Shown here in pieces: positions 20,001 to 29,623 of a stretch of 64,000 bases of DNA. Position 1 is the stretch's first letter; every line of letters starts with the position of its first letter. The notes below the pieces were generated by a model. That model was given only the letters and a program-made list of their open reading frames with translations, was not told the DNA's origin and did not search any database. Both the position numbers and the translations under genes were made by a program. Source of the DNA: Nostoc carneum NIES-2107 (GTDB lineage: Bacteria; Cyanobacteriota; Cyanobacteriia; Cyanobacteriales; Nostocaceae). Location: the NCBI GenBank assembly GCA_002368155.1, contig AP018180.1, positions 5,169,007 to 5,233,006 on the forward strand. Direction: 5' to 3'.

Positions 20001-20681
20001 ACCAATGCGATATGCTTGCTCTGGATGAGCTGTTAGCGCTGCCAAAATTGTTTGGGCGATCGCGCCAAAACCAGGTAAATTTAAAGATTCCGCTAAACCG
20101 ATAAATATCTCTGCTTGCTCTCGCAGCAAATTAGCAAATTCTGTAATCTCAATATTACTATTTAAAGCATCATTAATAGTTTCTATGCGTTGTTGTACTC
20201 CTACTTCAAAGATAGACTGAACAATATCAAATCCCAATTCTTCGGAAGTTGGAATATGCGCCTCAGCACCATAAGCATCGCCTAGTTTTTCTTGTAGATG
20301 TACAAATACGGAAGCTGCTCGCTGTAGGATTTCCTCACTATTTATATCACAACCTGTTAGTTCGGCGGTCAGTGCTAAATTTAGGCATTCATAGGCTTGC
20401 AATATCAGTGTTTGTAATTGAGAATCAATAATAACATTGGGGTTATATAAAGCATTAAATACATCTTCTAAAGAGTGGGCAATAGTTTGGATTCCCTCTA
20501 AACCCACATTTGCGGCTCCTCCTTTAATTGTATGAGTTGCCCGCATTAATTCATGAATTTTAGCTGTACTAAAATCTTCTGCTAATGTATATATTTCTTG
20601 TTCAATAATTTGTAATAATTCTGGCGCTTCAGCTAAAAAATAGATGTATCCCTGTTCACGAATATCATTATCTGTAGTCAT
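17082..20681 (-). CDS. CheA-type hybrid histidine kinase with C-terminal receiver
   Basis: Central kinase of a chemotaxis-like pathway, 1199 residues. Domains: Hpt (1-110) with phosphorylatable His50 in ATHTIKGGAAN, a long linker, the H-kinase dimerisation region (VDTDGLQRLNYLAGELL near 530), HATPase (VRNAFDHGIE, VRDDGQGI, ISGRGMGLDIV), a CheW-like domain, and a receiver (VISDLEMPRMNG) near residues 1065-1190. This architecture matches PixL/HmpE/PtxE-type cyanobacterial CheA proteins. It follows the receptor gene with a 119-base gap filled by heptamer repeats. It should autophosphorylate on input from the GAF receptor through CheW and pass phosphate to the CheY and PatA-like regulators; this is inference from gene order. 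Confidence 0.94.
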   Translation of the reverse strand: MTTDNDIREQGYIYFLAEAPELLQIIEQEIYTLAEDFSTAKIHELMRATHTIKGGAANVGLEGIQTIAHSLEDVFNALYNPNVIIDSQLQTLILQAYECLNLALTAELTGCDINSEEILQRAASVFVHLQEKLGDAYGAEAHIPTSEELGFDIVQSIFEVGVQQRIETINDALNSNIEITEFANLLREQAEIFIGLAESLNLPGFGAIAQTILAALTAHPEQAYRIGEAALANLQQAQAAVLGGDRTSGGEPSLALQSLANLVTNELKAVTNISLDHNDLQTQIKQLYKFLITSGNLKNQPLTPTQAKFYIQVIRYIFGWFNHYREIPQENLSLSLLVAPENEELLTYIEHWLSQFLGFIQEAKDSQGLILYRQGVILTIILAVVRFYYSEQQANSDKSIVSTLQQQIGKLAQAYKKYPPVTAPEKNWLDSPKLQKLLVFKEIAPPPEITEADNLLEKIWGGEVNLNSTYEIVETAETPEIAQAVPETATITSIAVQEPVVANITTSAVDIHQEIEDKIAANVQKNSRHHSFVRVDTDGLQRLNYLAGELLIKQKQRILQDEQVGEIIDQLVQRLNKQQSILSQLGDLPLQMQTAALQHRQNFAPVKFDALEMDVYTEFQMTLHEAIEETLQLQEITESLDLLLTQANQLSEKKQRLTLNIIDNLVEARMSPLGNIMNRFPQMVKKMGNVYAKLVDFKVSGTDVLVDKAIAEKLYDPLLHLVRNAFDHGIETQQVRQSLGKPEQAVIEISAYHQGSQTVIEVRDDGQGINLEKIRQKAVELSLLADVYNPTESEILDLMFAPGFSTAEQVSEISGRGMGLDIVRSQLHALNGSISVKSFPNQGTKFILKVPFSMTTDKLMLVQAEGVFYALLLDNLEKILIPSEQQIREFDGRKVLYYNTDQEQRMVSLSRISELMYYHGPLLNNVNLNNSQTPYDTGITQEPVLLLRRNQEMFGLEVDQIIGEQELVIRPLGNAIAPPKYIYGCSSLANGTLILVIDPTLLLESYEMQATLESSIPSTAYLANKAALSLSSVNINSTPLLAASPVSNTTSTQVGQATLANPKSSAVLLVVDDAISLRQTISLTLQKSGYQVLQAQNGVEALEQLQRHPEIKVVISDLEMPRMNGFELLSNIRQSPNLADLPIVILTSRSAEKHRQLAQALGATAYLTKPYLEETLISLVEDLSNKKQDISNNLIMSKS

Positions 20682-20739
20682 ATATTTAAATTATTTGCTA
20701 TTTGGTATTTGGGGTTTGGGTTTAGTATTTGGGTTTTGA

Positions 20740-20800
20740 ACTTTGTCCCCATTACCCATTCCCCAGTCCCCAATCCCTAGTCCCCAGTCCCCATTCCCTA
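20740..20800. repeat. Heptameric repeats (CCCCAGT)n
   Basis: Tandem TCCCCAT/TCCCCAG units fill the gap between the receptor and CheA genes, preceded by a TTTGGG-rich stretch (20700-20740). No gene. Confidence 0.85.
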
Positions 20801-23800
20801 TCAATTAACCTTAAACTTACTTGCGGTCGCTAATAGTTCTTTCGCCATTCCCGATAATTGTTGGAAGACAGCAGCAATTTCATGAGATTCTGCAACAGTT
20901 TTGTGGGAAATTTCTGCAACATCTTTCATACTTGAAGTTACTGTCACAGACTGAGACATTTGTTTTTGAGTAGCTTCAGTAATTCTTTGGAGTAATTGGC
21001 TAATCTCAGCCGTTGCACTCACAATAGCGTTCAAATTATGGCGGGCATCATTAACAAGATTTGTCCCCTCTACAACTTGTTGAATACCTGTTTCCATCGC
21101 CACTGCTACTTCGCCGGTTTCTGCTTGAATTTCTTGCACTAGTTTTTCAATTTCGATAGTGGCTGCGGCTGACTGGCGAGATAAAGAACGAACTTCATCA
21201 GCTACCACTGCAAAACCTTTACCATATTCACCGGCGCGGGTGGCTTCAATAGCGGCGTTCAAAGCTAGAACGTTTGTCTGGGTGGCAAAATTACTAATTA
21301 AGTTCACCACTTTCGAGATTTTTTGCGAAGATTCGCTGAGGCGTTTAATCTTTTTACTAGTTTGGGCAACAGTTTCACGAATCCCCTGAATAGCTTGTAC
21401 AGTCAAGTTCATCGCCACATCGCCAGACTCGACAGTTTGGTTAGCTTGTTTGACTGCTACTTGTACCAACTCAGCGTTAGATACCACAGCTTTTGTCGAG
21501 TCAACCATTTGTTGAATATCATTTAAAGCTGCGGTCATTTCTTGGGATTGTTGGTTTGCTAATTGGGTTAACCCAACTAATGATGCTTCGCTAGTACCAG
21601 AAGTTTGCACAACTTGTTGCGCTGCTGCCTGTACTTGGATGACAATTTGCCGTAATGCTTGCAGTGTATTATTGTAAGCATCCGCAATTGTGCCTAGCTC
21701 ATCTTCTGTAATGGGCGCACGTACCGTCAAGTTACCATTGAGGGCGGGTCTGAGGGCAGTTAACAGTTGAATAGAACGCTGTTGTAATAACTCTTTCGCT
21801 GCTTTTTCTCTGGCGGCTGCTTCGGCTAATTGTGTCGATTGCGCTTGTGCTTGTTGCAAATACTCAGTTTGTTGTAATGCTAACCCTAATTGGTCGCCAA
21901 TCCGCGTTAGCAAACTAACTTCTGATTCTTCCCATTCACGAGTTCCCGAGTTTTGGTAAGCTGCTAACAATCCCCACAGTTTTTCGCCAAAAAATACAGG
22001 AACGATGATGTAAGCTCTCACCCCAAATTGCTCTAAAATTTCTATGTGACAAGGTGAATGTCCTGCCTGATAAATATCGTTAACACTCAAACTTTCACCT
22101 TTAGCATAACGACCACCTTGAGTTTCTTGTAAGTTGGTATCATCCCAAACAGTTTTAGTATCTGGCCCTACAAGTTTTACCCAGTTGTGTGCTACAGACT
22201 CAGCGACAAATTCACCACCCCAGTCAGCTTTAAAGCGATAGACAGCCACGCGATCGCATTTGAGCAATTGCCGGATATCTTGAGTTGATGTCTTGAAAAT
22301 TTCTTCAACTTCTAATGATTGGCGAATGCGATTGACTAGTTTTGTCAAAGCTTTTTCTTGTTCAGCAATCTGCGATAATTTCTCTGATTTAACTCGTACC
22401 TGGTCAAGATATTCTATTTGTGATTTAGCTAGACTAAATTGCAAGCCAATTTGCGCTAAAAAGTTAACTTCCCAATTCTGCCATTTCCGAGTTTCGGAGT
22501 TTTGATAAGCTGCTAATAAGCCCCATAGTTTTTCTCCTGAAAAAATCGGAACTATGATAAAAGCTTTAGCTTCATACTGCTCTAAAGTCTCTAGGTGACA
22601 AGCTGCAAAACCTGCTTGATAAATGTCATTCACAACAAAGCTTTCGCCTTTAGCATATCTACCCCCTTGAGTTTCTTGCAGGTAAGTATCTTCCCAAATT
22701 GTTTTCACTTCATGGGTTACTAGTTTTACCCAGCCATAGCCTACGGATTCTGCAATAAACTCGCCACCCCAGTTAGGATTAAAGCGATACACAGCAACGC
22801 GATCGCATCGCAGAGATTGGCGTACTTCTTGAGTAGTAATTCTAAAAACGCTTTCTGTATCTAATGATTGGCGAATGCGGTTAACTATGGTAGTTAAAGT
22901 TTTTTCTTGTTCAACTATTTGTGTTAGTTGCTCTGTTTTTGCTTGCACTTGTTCTAGATACTCAGCTTGGGAGATAGCGACACCAAATTGCATCCCAATC
23001 TCTGCCAAAAAATTAGTTTCCCAAGGTTGCCAATTCCGCGGCCCAGAATTTTGATACGCTGCTAATAAGCCCCATAATTTCTGCCCAGATAACACTGGAA
23101 CTATGATATAGGCTTTCATTTCAAACTGCTCTAAAATCTCAATGTGGCATCGAGAATGATCGGTTTGATAAATATCATTAACAGTTAAACTTTCGCCTTT
23201 GGCATAACGTCCACCTTGGGTTTCTTGTAAGTAAGTATCTTCCCAAACAGTATTCATATTTGGGGCTACTAGTTTTACCCAAGTATTACCTACTGATTCC
23301 GCCACAAACTCACCACTCCAATCAGGAAGGAAGCGATATACAGCGACGCGATCGCAGCGCAGAAATTGCCGAATTTCGTGAGTAGTTGTCTGGAATATTT
23401 TATCAATAGATGATAAGTTGAGAATTCTATCAATAACTTTAACGATAGATTTTTGGGCTAATATTTCCTGCTGGGTGAGCTTTTCGGAAGTAAAGCTTTG
23501 GATTCTATAGGCAATTTCTGTAGTAACTTGAGACAGTAAGGTAATTTCTACTTCTTGCCATTGTCTAGCCGCAGCGCAATGATTAACTATTAGCAATCCC
23601 CAAACTTTATCGTTAATTACAATTGGTAAGCTTAAACAGGCTTGGATTTGAAATTTTTCTAAAAGTTGTTGTTGATAGGGTGTAACTTGAATCTGCGTAC
23701 TATCATTAATCACTACAGGTTCTACATACTCTTGACTCTCATATAAACCAAAGGTAATACCTGGTAAATTTTCCCCGCGAGTCGGTGTCCAACCTCGGTT

Positions 23801-24115
23801 CAGCGATTCCTCTAAAACCTGACCAGTTTCCGAGCTAGTAAACTGATAAATTAAGGCGCGATCGCTAACAATTTTTTCCCTAACTTGTGTAACAGTAACT
23901 TTCAGTAGGGTATCCAAATCTGGAGCTTGGCGTACTTGGCTAGAGATACTTTGTAGTTGCTGTCGCCAACTCTTAAATTCCTGAGATACTGCATTGAATA
24001 AAGCCAATTCATCGCCAGCAATACTCGCTATTTCTGGACTACCATTTTGATTTTCTAATGCTTCTTTCTTATTAGCAGCATTACTATTGGTTTGAGCACT
24101 GCCATAATATTTCAT
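20801..24115 (-). CDS. Soluble methyl-accepting taxis receptor with four GAF domains, three of red/green cyanobacteriochrome type
   Basis: A taxis receptor of 1104 residues without a clear membrane segment. Order: GAF1 (about 70-200), three tandem GAFs repeating with an exact 183-residue period, a HAMP-like segment (about 790-845) and an MA signalling domain with [23 protein letters not shown]2-4 have W-x-D followed by [11 protein letters not shown] or [11 protein letters not shown], and the bilin cysteines Cys323, Cys506 and Cys689, each followed by His. The Trp-to-Cys spacing of 32 equals that I recall for AnPixJ GAF2 (Trp289, Cys321). GAF1 lacks the cysteine. The domain order matches PtxD/PixJ-type receptors of hormogonium phototaxis. 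CheW lies upstream and CheA downstream. Confidence 0.93.
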   Translation of the reverse strand: MKYYGSAQTNSNAANKKEALENQNGSPEIASIAGDELALFNAVSQEFKSWRQQLQSISSQVRQAPDLDTLLKVTVTQVREKIVSDRALIYQFTSSETGQVLEESLNRGWTPTRGENLPGITFGLYESQEYVEPVVINDSTQIQVTPYQQQLLEKFQIQACLSLPIVINDKVWGLLIVNHCAAARQWQEVEITLLSQVTTEIAYRIQSFTSEKLTQQEILAQKSIVKVIDRILNLSSIDKIFQTTTHEIRQFLRCDRVAVYRFLPDWSGEFVAESVGNTWVKLVAPNMNTVWEDTYLQETQGGRYAKGESLTVNDIYQTDHSRCHIEILEQFEMKAYIIVPVLSGQKLWGLLAAYQNSGPRNWQPWETNFLAEIGMQFGVAISQAEYLEQVQAKTEQLTQIVEQEKTLTTIVNRIRQSLDTESVFRITTQEVRQSLRCDRVAVYRFNPNWGGEFIAESVGYGWVKLVTHEVKTIWEDTYLQETQGGRYAKGESFVVNDIYQAGFAACHLETLEQYEAKAFIIVPIFSGEKLWGLLAAYQNSETRKWQNWEVNFLAQIGLQFSLAKSQIEYLDQVRVKSEKLSQIAEQEKALTKLVNRIRQSLEVEEIFKTSTQDIRQLLKCDRVAVYRFKADWGGEFVAESVAHNWVKLVGPDTKTVWDDTNLQETQGGRYAKGESLSVNDIYQAGHSPCHIEILEQFGVRAYIIVPVFFGEKLWGLLAAYQNSGTREWEESEVSLLTRIGDQLGLALQQTEYLQQAQAQSTQLAEAAAREKAAKELLQQRSIQLLTALRPALNGNLTVRAPITEDELGTIADAYNNTLQALRQIVIQVQAAAQQVVQTSGTSEASLVGLTQLANQQSQEMTAALNDIQQMVDSTKAVVSNAELVQVAVKQANQTVESGDVAMNLTVQAIQGIRETVAQTSKKIKRLSESSQKISKVVNLISNFATQTNVLALNAAIEATRAGEYGKGFAVVADEVRSLSRQSAAATIEIEKLVQEIQAETGEVAVAMETGIQQVVEGTNLVNDARHNLNAIVSATAEISQLLQRITEATQKQMSQSVTVTSSMKDVAEISHKTVAESHEIAAVFQQLSGMAKELLATASKFKVN

Positions 24116-24216
24116 TGTACACCCCTCAACTTTAATTAGTAATATTTAACTGAATTCCAATTGCAAGCAAAAATTTGGTAATTGAAAGCATAGTTAATCC
24201 AAACAATTACCAAATT

Positions 24217-24690
24217 TTAATTATGATTACCCCATATAGGAGCTTGGATAATTGCTAAAGCATCTAAGGTAAACATCATCTCTTCATTAGGACTAATAAA
24301 GTAACCCTGCAAAAAAGGTGACATTGCTGCCGAAAACAGTTCCGCGGAGGGTGTTTTCATTTCTTGATTATTTAACCACTCAATATCCGTTAATTGACGT
24401 ACCAGTAAACCTAAAGATTTACCCTCATTTTCTATGACAATTGCCATCATTTTGGCAACTAAATTGGAACCTTGTAACAGCGAAGAATACCCTAGCATTT
24501 CCTCTAAATCAACTAACCACAGCATTTCGCCACGCCAGTTGTAAATACCCAAGACACAATTGGGCATTTGCGGAACACCGCAGATTTCTGCTAACGATAT
24601 TTGTAAAACTTCAGTGATGTGTTGTAACTGAATTACGCCTGTATCTTTAGCCCCCAAATTAAAACTTAAAAATTTTTGTTTGGTTTCCAA
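24217..24690 (-). CDS. CheW-like adaptor protein
   Basis: A single CheW domain of 157 residues that would couple the GAF receptor to the CheA kinase. The fold is evident from LSFNLGAKDTGVIQLQHITEVLQ, the VLGIYNWRGEMLWLVDLEEMLG core with the conserved N-x-R-G, and the VRQLTDIEWL strand region. It sits 57 bases after the CheY gene and 101 bases before the receptor, so it is very likely in their operon. Equivalent to PixI/HmpC/PtxC by position. Confidence 0.9.
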   Translation of the reverse strand: METKQKFLSFNLGAKDTGVIQLQHITEVLQISLAEICGVPQMPNCVLGIYNWRGEMLWLVDLEEMLGYSSLLQGSNLVAKMMAIVIENEGKSLGLLVRQLTDIEWLNNQEMKTPSAELFSAAMSPFLQGYFISPNEEMMFTLDALAIIQAPIWGNHN

Positions 24691-24747
24691 AATAATTTTT
24701 CCTTTTTCAGGTAAAACTTTGACTTTATTTCCTGATTCCCCAATCCT

Positions 24748-25113
24748 CTATTTAATGATTAATCGCTGTAAAGTCTCTACTAGTTCTTTGCGATCAACGG
24801 GTTTTGATAAGTAAGCTTCTGCTCCCAGCATATTGCCCCAAACTTTATCCACATCATTATTTTTAGTGGAACAAAAAACTACAGGTATATTACTAGTTTG
24901 AGGATTAGTTTTTAGTTCTCGGCAAATTTCATAGCCGCTTTTACCAGGCAAAATTACGTCGAGAAATATGACATCAGGCTTATTTTTATCTATTTGGTAT
25001 TGAGCTTCTTCGCTAGTTTTAGCACTCAATACATAGTATCCTGCCTGTTGCAAGTATGTACTGATGATCTCCATGTCTGTCAAACCATCTTCGACAACTA
25101 AAACAGTATTCAT
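24748..25113 (-). CDS. CheY-like single-domain response regulator
   Basis: A stand-alone receiver of 121 residues: acidic pocket VVEDGLTDM, phosphorylatable Asp in VIFLDVILPGKSGYE near residue 52, conserved Thr/Ser position replaced by FCSTKNN, and the Lys in LSKPVDR. It would take phosphate from the CheA encoded downstream. By position it corresponds to PixH/HmpB/PtxB. It is the second gene of the block and lies 494 bases after the PatA-like gene, which leaves room for a separate promoter. Confidence 0.92.
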   Translation of the reverse strand: MNTVLVVEDGLTDMEIISTYLQQAGYYVLSAKTSEEAQYQIDKNKPDVIFLDVILPGKSGYEICRELKTNPQTSNIPVVFCSTKNNDVDKVWGNMLGAEAYLSKPVDRKELVETLQRLIIK

Positions 25114-25607
25114 ATTGATTTCCTATTAAATTTATACTGTGATTTTCAACAAGAAAATTAGCTTTTACAAAGCTAATGCATTTTTCATACATTAGCCTCA
25201 GAAAAAGCACTTAAAAACCAAAATCAACCGTTAATTTTGATAAAGAATATCTATTTAATTGTCATATTCAAGTAGAGTTTGGCTAAAAATTGTTAAAGTG
25301 ATGCTTTACTTTTAAATTCATTTTCTACTTGAGGTTGCAAGCTGTTGTTGAATCGGGACAATATTAGCTGTGTTAGTCCTGAAACTATTGATAAACCTGG
25401 GGTATGTGCTATCGAGTTATTAAACTGAAAAATCAGCTGCTTGGAGAATTGTTAGAGTGTAATACAAATTTAAAAAAGCTGGAAATTATCTTACTTAAAC
25501 AGTTAGCTAATTTTCCTGAAAGAGAAATTTGGGTTTAATATTTTTTTTGATTATATGCAGTCTCATGAGCCAGTAACAACAGGTAATTACTCACAGTAAT
25601 ACTTGCA
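25114..25607. other. Gap between PatA-like and CheY genes
   Basis: 494 bases, A/T-rich, without a supported gene. A 63-codon frame here overlaps the CheY gene and has no family features. The length suggests a secondary promoter for the cheY-cheW-receptor-cheA genes, but no box can be assigned by eye. Confidence 0.45.
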
Positions 25608-26792
25608 TTACAGGCTATTAACTGGAGGAGCGTTTTTCTTAGTTGAAGAAGCTGGGATAGGTAAATACTTGCGTACTATACCCATTACCTTATCACTAGC
25701 TACAGGTTTAGTCATAAAATCTGTAGAGCCAACCACTTTAGCGCGAACTCTATCTAAAAGACCATCATTACCTGTGAGGATAATTATTGGTGTGTGAGCA
25801 AAGGTAGAAATTCGACGCAATTGAGTGCAGATTTCGTAACCACTAGCAATAGGCATCATTAAATCTAAAAAAATCAAATCTGGTTTATTCTGGATGAGAA
25901 TTGGTAAAGCTTGTACAGCATCATGAATTTTGATAAATCTTAACCCATGCGAAGTGATAATTTCTTCTAAAAGTTTCCCGACTTGGGGGCTATCATCTAC
26001 ACAGGCTACCAATGGTGCATTGGTCTTTTGAGGTGTTGTTGGCGTAGAATTCTTCTGGACTTCAACAATGTTTAAGGGTAAGTCAGGTATTTCTATAAGT
26101 TCAATAATACCTTTAAGTATATAAGGCAGTAATGAACGAGCAACGGGTAATGGATTCTGCTTCATTCTTACCGCTAAATCTCGCAGGGTATATTTCCCAT
26201 TGATCAAATTTACAAAGTTGTTGTAAACAGCTGGACTTACTAATTGTTGGAGTTGTTCTGGCTTACGAATTATCGGTGCTAAATCAGGATATAAATTTGC
26301 TAAACCTGCTTCTGACCAAATTTTCCAGGAATCATGCATCTGTTTTAAAGAGACATCTGCACTAGTAAAGCTCATGGGCATTTCTACAATCAATTCTTGG
26401 CTACGATTGCAAGTTACATCTGAAAAATCAGACTCCTGAGCTAAATCAAAAAATAGTTCTGCTATTGTATTTTCTACAATATTATGGAATTGCTCTCTTT
26501 GAATTTTTTGTTTTTTATATAAAATTTCTAAAAGCCGATAATCCCAGTATTCATTTGCTACGTCCTGAGAATTTAAACGTATCTTATCTACATCTATTTG
26601 CGGGCAGTTTTGCGCCATTTGCCTTCGCCAACGGCGAAATGGATGAATCCCCCCTGATGCCCAAATTATTCGCCCTAGACGATAATAAAAGCTCCATTTG
26701 TGATTTTTTGCGCTTTTAAGATTTAACTTGCCATTGTACTGTAGTTGCGTACAATTTTTAAATTCATTAAGCACATTACCTAATATGACCAT
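25608..26792 (-). CDS. PatA-like response regulator (PATAN/DUF4388 N-terminus plus receiver)
   Basis: A regulator of 394 residues that begins with the DUF4388-type effector region (LQYNGKLNLKSAKNHKWSFYYRLGRIIWASGG), continues with the PATAN-like helical middle, and ends with a receiver (about 265-385): CVDDSPQVG, Asp in LIFLDLMMPIASGYE, and K in FMTKPV. Homologues PixG, HmpA and PtxA head che-like operons that govern type IV pilus motility, and PatA itself affects heterocyst pattern. The position at the head of this block fits PtxA/HmpA rather than PatA. The ATG follows an A/T-rich leader of over 700 bases. Confidence 0.9.
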   Translation of the reverse strand: MVILGNVLNEFKNCTQLQYNGKLNLKSAKNHKWSFYYRLGRIIWASGGIHPFRRWRRQMAQNCPQIDVDKIRLNSQDVANEYWDYRLLEILYKKQKIQREQFHNIVENTIAELFFDLAQESDFSDVTCNRSQELIVEMPMSFTSADVSLKQMHDSWKIWSEAGLANLYPDLAPIIRKPEQLQQLVSPAVYNNFVNLINGKYTLRDLAVRMKQNPLPVARSLLPYILKGIIELIEIPDLPLNIVEVQKNSTPTTPQKTNAPLVACVDDSPQVGKLLEEIITSHGLRFIKIHDAVQALPILIQNKPDLIFLDLMMPIASGYEICTQLRRISTFAHTPIIILTGNDGLLDRVRAKVVGSTDFMTKPVASDKVMGIVRKYLPIPASSTKKNAPPVNSL

Positions 26793-27504
26793 TTTTTTGA
26801 CTAAATATATTTTGGTATTTGACTAAAAAATCAGCCCTGCTAACACTACATTACCCATATATTAGTCAAAATAAACACGCTTGAGTAAATACCAATATAT
26901 TGGGAAAAATCTCCGGGATGTTGCTATTTATGCTGTATAGATTAAATAGATAAATACAGAGACAAGAATAAGCATTATCAACCCAAAGAATAGCAAAAAT
27001 AGGGCTAATAGATGAGTTATCTGCCAAGGAATAACCCGTGATTAGCGCCTCTATTTTTCACCATAATTAAATAACTATGATATATGCAGGTATAGAATAT
27101 GATTCTATGCTTTTTGAAGTTGAATAACGATCAGGATTTCTACTGATTTATATTGATGAACTCGTTGTTTTTTGTATGAAATTTTTCCTGATTTTGTAAG
27201 CTTTGGTTGAATTGTGTGAATTATATTGATTATTTGATTTTTTCGGCTGAAATTCGTTGAATTAATAACTTAATAAGTCTTGATATAATTTATCAAACAA
27301 GTAATTTTACTCAGATTCTACTACACCTATAAAAACTCAATAATTAAACGCTAAAAAACGCTAAAAAACGCTAACGATAGTTATTAAACGTCAAAAAAGT
27401 TGCGCTTAATGCGATATCCTAGTACTTGACTAGAAAAGTGCTGCTATACAAACAAAGGTTGATTCGTTAAGCTGTATTAAGCGCATTTTGCTCAAGAATT
27501 AATA
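26793..27504. promoter_or_regulatory. Long A/T-rich upstream region of the che-like block
   Basis: 712 bases without a gene between murQ and the PatA-like gene. It should hold the promoter of the taxis block (minus strand). Notable is a tandem run of three ACGCTAAAAA units at 27348-27377, followed by a related AACGTCAAAAAAG. No sigma factor box is assigned. Confidence 0.5.
27348..27377. repeat. Tandem decamers (ACGCTAAAAA)x3
   Basis: Three direct copies of a 10-base unit in the leader region between murQ and the taxis block. The one-turn spacing would fit a protein binding array, but that is inference. Confidence 0.7.
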
Positions 27505-28431
27505 TCAGGTTTTGTTGACATTTTGATAACTGGCAATAGCTAACCTCACATTACCTTGATGTTCTGCCAAAAGGCGATCACCTTCTTCTTTATCTAAACC
27601 AGTCCAATGCATCAATAGAGCTAATTTCACCCAATTGCCGCTACGATCTAGCAATACTCCCGCATCTTCTCGGCTTAAATCGGTGAGGTCTTGCAAAATT
27701 CGCAAAGCGCGATCGCGTAATTTTTGATTAGTAACCGCCACATCCACCATGCGATTACCGTAAACTTTACCTAGCTTCACCATCACCCCAGTAGACAGGA
27801 TATTTAAAGCTAGCTTGGTGGCTGTACCAGCTTTCAGGCGAGTAGAACCAGCTAATACTTCTGGCCCAGTTAATAGGCGAATATCAACGTCTGCATCAAA
27901 TTTAACTTGCTCAGTCGGTACGCAAGCCATAAAAATCGTGATTGCACCCCTTTGGCGCGCAGCATTCAGCGCCCCATGCACATAGGGAGTTGTGCCACCA
28001 GCAGTAATACCGACTACCACATCTAATTGCGTAATTTGCCGTTGGGCGATCGCGGCTTCGCCATCCTCAGCCCTGTCTTCTAAATCTTCGGAACTACGCA
28101 CCAATGCACCAGCACCACCAGCAATAATCCCTTGTACCAATTCTGGGGGTGTACAAAAAGTTGGTGGACATTCCGCAGCATCTAATACCCCTAATCTGCC
28201 GCTTGTCCCTGCACCAATATAAAATAAGCGTCCTCCCTGGCGCAGACGTTCGGCTGTATAATCAATTGCCTGTGCTAACTGCTCCTTAGCCGCAGCTACT
28301 GCTGCAACAGCCTTTTGGTCTTCGCTATTAAACAATTCCACTAGTTCTAGAGAACTTATCTGGTCTAAATTGAGACTATTAGCATTTACTTGTTCGGTCA
28401 AAAGATAGCCACGTTCTTGCAAATTTGTCAT
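27505..28431 (-). CDS. murQ: N-acetylmuramic acid 6-phosphate etherase
   Basis: Cytoplasmic lyase that cleaves the D-lactyl ether of MurNAc 6-phosphate to GlcNAc 6-phosphate in cell wall recycling. The 308 residues match the family; a SIS-type sugar isomerase fold is shown by FYIGAGTSGRLGVLDAAECPPTF (conserved signature near residues 66-88), GGAGALVRSSEDLEDR and the AGTATKLALN segment. The C-terminal helices (LSREDAGVLLDRSG) are typical. No kinase (AnmK or MurK) gene is next to it. The stop of the reading frame is followed by the leader region of the taxis block. Confidence 0.96.
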   Translation of the reverse strand: MTNLQERGYLLTEQVNANSLNLDQISSLELVELFNSEDQKAVAAVAAAKEQLAQAIDYTAERLRQGGRLFYIGAGTSGRLGVLDAAECPPTFCTPPELVQGIIAGGAGALVRSSEDLEDRAEDGEAAIAQRQITQLDVVVGITAGGTTPYVHGALNAARQRGAITIFMACVPTEQVKFDADVDIRLLTGPEVLAGSTRLKAGTATKLALNILSTGVMVKLGKVYGNRMVDVAVTNQKLRDRALRILQDLTDLSREDAGVLLDRSGNWVKLALLMHWTGLDKEEGDRLLAEHQGNVRLAIASYQNVNKT

Positions 28432-28556
28432 TTATTATTTGTCCTTTGTTATTTGTCATTTGTCATTGGGTAATTGGTAATTGGTAATTGGTAATGGGAA
28501 TTTGTCTGCTTTCAATCCCCAGTCCCCAGTCCCCAATCCCCAGTCCCCCAATCCCC
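28432..28556. repeat. Heptameric repeats (GTAATTG)n and (CCCCAGT)n
   Basis: Units of TTTGTCA, GTAATTG and TCCCCAG fill nearly the whole gap between the DUF3110 gene and murQ. STRR type; no gene. Confidence 0.9.
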
Positions 28557-28558
28557 AA

Positions 28559-28981
28559 CTACAATAAACCTTCAAGTCTACGACGAATACTGTCTAATTC
28601 AGAATCAGGTATTTCTGGTGCTGTTTCCTCTGTTTGAGTAGAACGAATGGTTTGCTCATCAGTATCATCAGCTTCAGGTTTCCAATCGGTTTCTTCTACA
28701 TTGATTTCTGGCGGAGTTATGACTGCATTACTGTTTTCGGGGACAAGTTCCCAGTCGTAACCAGCGCTTGCACAAAATTCTTTGATTTCTTCCGCATCAA
28801 TCGTTTCTACGCTAGGAGTAGGGAAATCTTGAGCTTCTAGCATTAAAGCAAAGCGAGTTGCATCATCTTCTGACTCAAACATCAGAATTTTATTGCGATC
28901 GCCTACCTTAACTGTATGGATTCCTTCGTTTTCCGTTCCAGCATTGAAAATCAATACAAAAACGCGCATTGGTGTAATCAT
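28559..28981 (-). CDS. DUF3110 domain-containing protein
   Basis: An acidic protein of 140 residues. The N-terminal 80 residues match DUF3110 (RVFVLIFNAGTENEGIHTVK, followed by a segment rich in Phe/Glu, ESEDDATRFALMLEAQDFP), a small domain found in cyanobacteria and plant plastids. The C-terminal part is low-complexity, rich in Glu, Asp and Thr, and ends in a predicted helix (SELDSIRRRLEGLL). A start four codons later, at Met5 (28969), is equally possible because the domain begins there. It precedes murQ on the same strand with repeats between. Function unknown. Confidence 0.8.
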   Translation of the reverse strand: MITPMRVFVLIFNAGTENEGIHTVKVGDRNKILMFESEDDATRFALMLEAQDFPTPSVETIDAEEIKEFCASAGYDWELVPENSNAVITPPEINVEETDWKPEADDTDEQTIRSTQTEETAPEIPDSELDSIRRRLEGLL

Positions 28982-29065
28982 CTATCTTTAATAGTTTTCT
29001 CGTCTATATCTTAATTAAAGTTCTAGGTTGTGCCTTCGGGGAAGTCGAGAGGCAGAATTTTCATT

Positions 29066-29206
29066 GATTGGGGAATGGGGAATGGGGAATGGGGATTGGG
29101 GACTGGGGATTGGGGAAAGGGGACAAGGAAAATTACCAATTACCAATTACCAAATGACAAATGACAAATGACCAATTACCCAATGACAAATGACCAATGA
29201 CAAATC
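29066..29206. repeat. Heptameric repeats (GGGGAAT)n and (CAAATGA)n
   Basis: GGGGAAT, GGGGATT and GGGGACT units followed by AATTACC and ACAAATG units. They lie upstream of both the DUF3110 gene and the tamB-like gene. Confidence 0.9.
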
Positions 29207-29623
29207 ACTAGAAGTATTTCTTTAGATAGAGAATATTTTTGGAACCCCACCAGAGTGTTTTCGTCTAGGAATTATGTGTTTTCATCAGTTACCAACTTTC
29301 CTGAATGACAATGGCATCTGAACTGGGGTAGAAGTTGTTGCTGTTTTGCCTATCTCAACCAGTCAAGCGTGCCATTGATGTGTGCATACTGAACTACGCG
29401 CTGATAAACACTGCCAGTATAGAAATTTTAGACTGCAAAGTTTGCGTAGTTTACTTGATTACGGTATTCCTGACAATGCCAATATTATGGAATAGAACGA
29501 TTTCCTCAATTGCAGCATCAGTCCTGAGGTTGAGTTGACGTATTCTAAGAATGGCAGAGCAATCTAGTACTAGTTAATGCCAGTAGTAAGCCAGCTACAT
29601 TCGCCCAAAAAGAGTGACAGCAA
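29207..29623. promoter_or_regulatory. Leader of tamB-like gene
   Basis: About 417 bases before the tamB start. A 67-codon frame at 29335 has no family resemblance and is not called. The promoter of the tamB-like gene is expected here; no clear box is visible. Confidence 0.4.

Noticed and set aside
27348-27377. Iteron-like decamers as a replication origin
   Set aside because: Only three copies, no DnaA boxes in a cluster and no replication gene nearby.
29335-29538. 67-codon frame upstream of the tamB-like gene
   Set aside because: No ribosome binding site, no family similarity and atypical composition.
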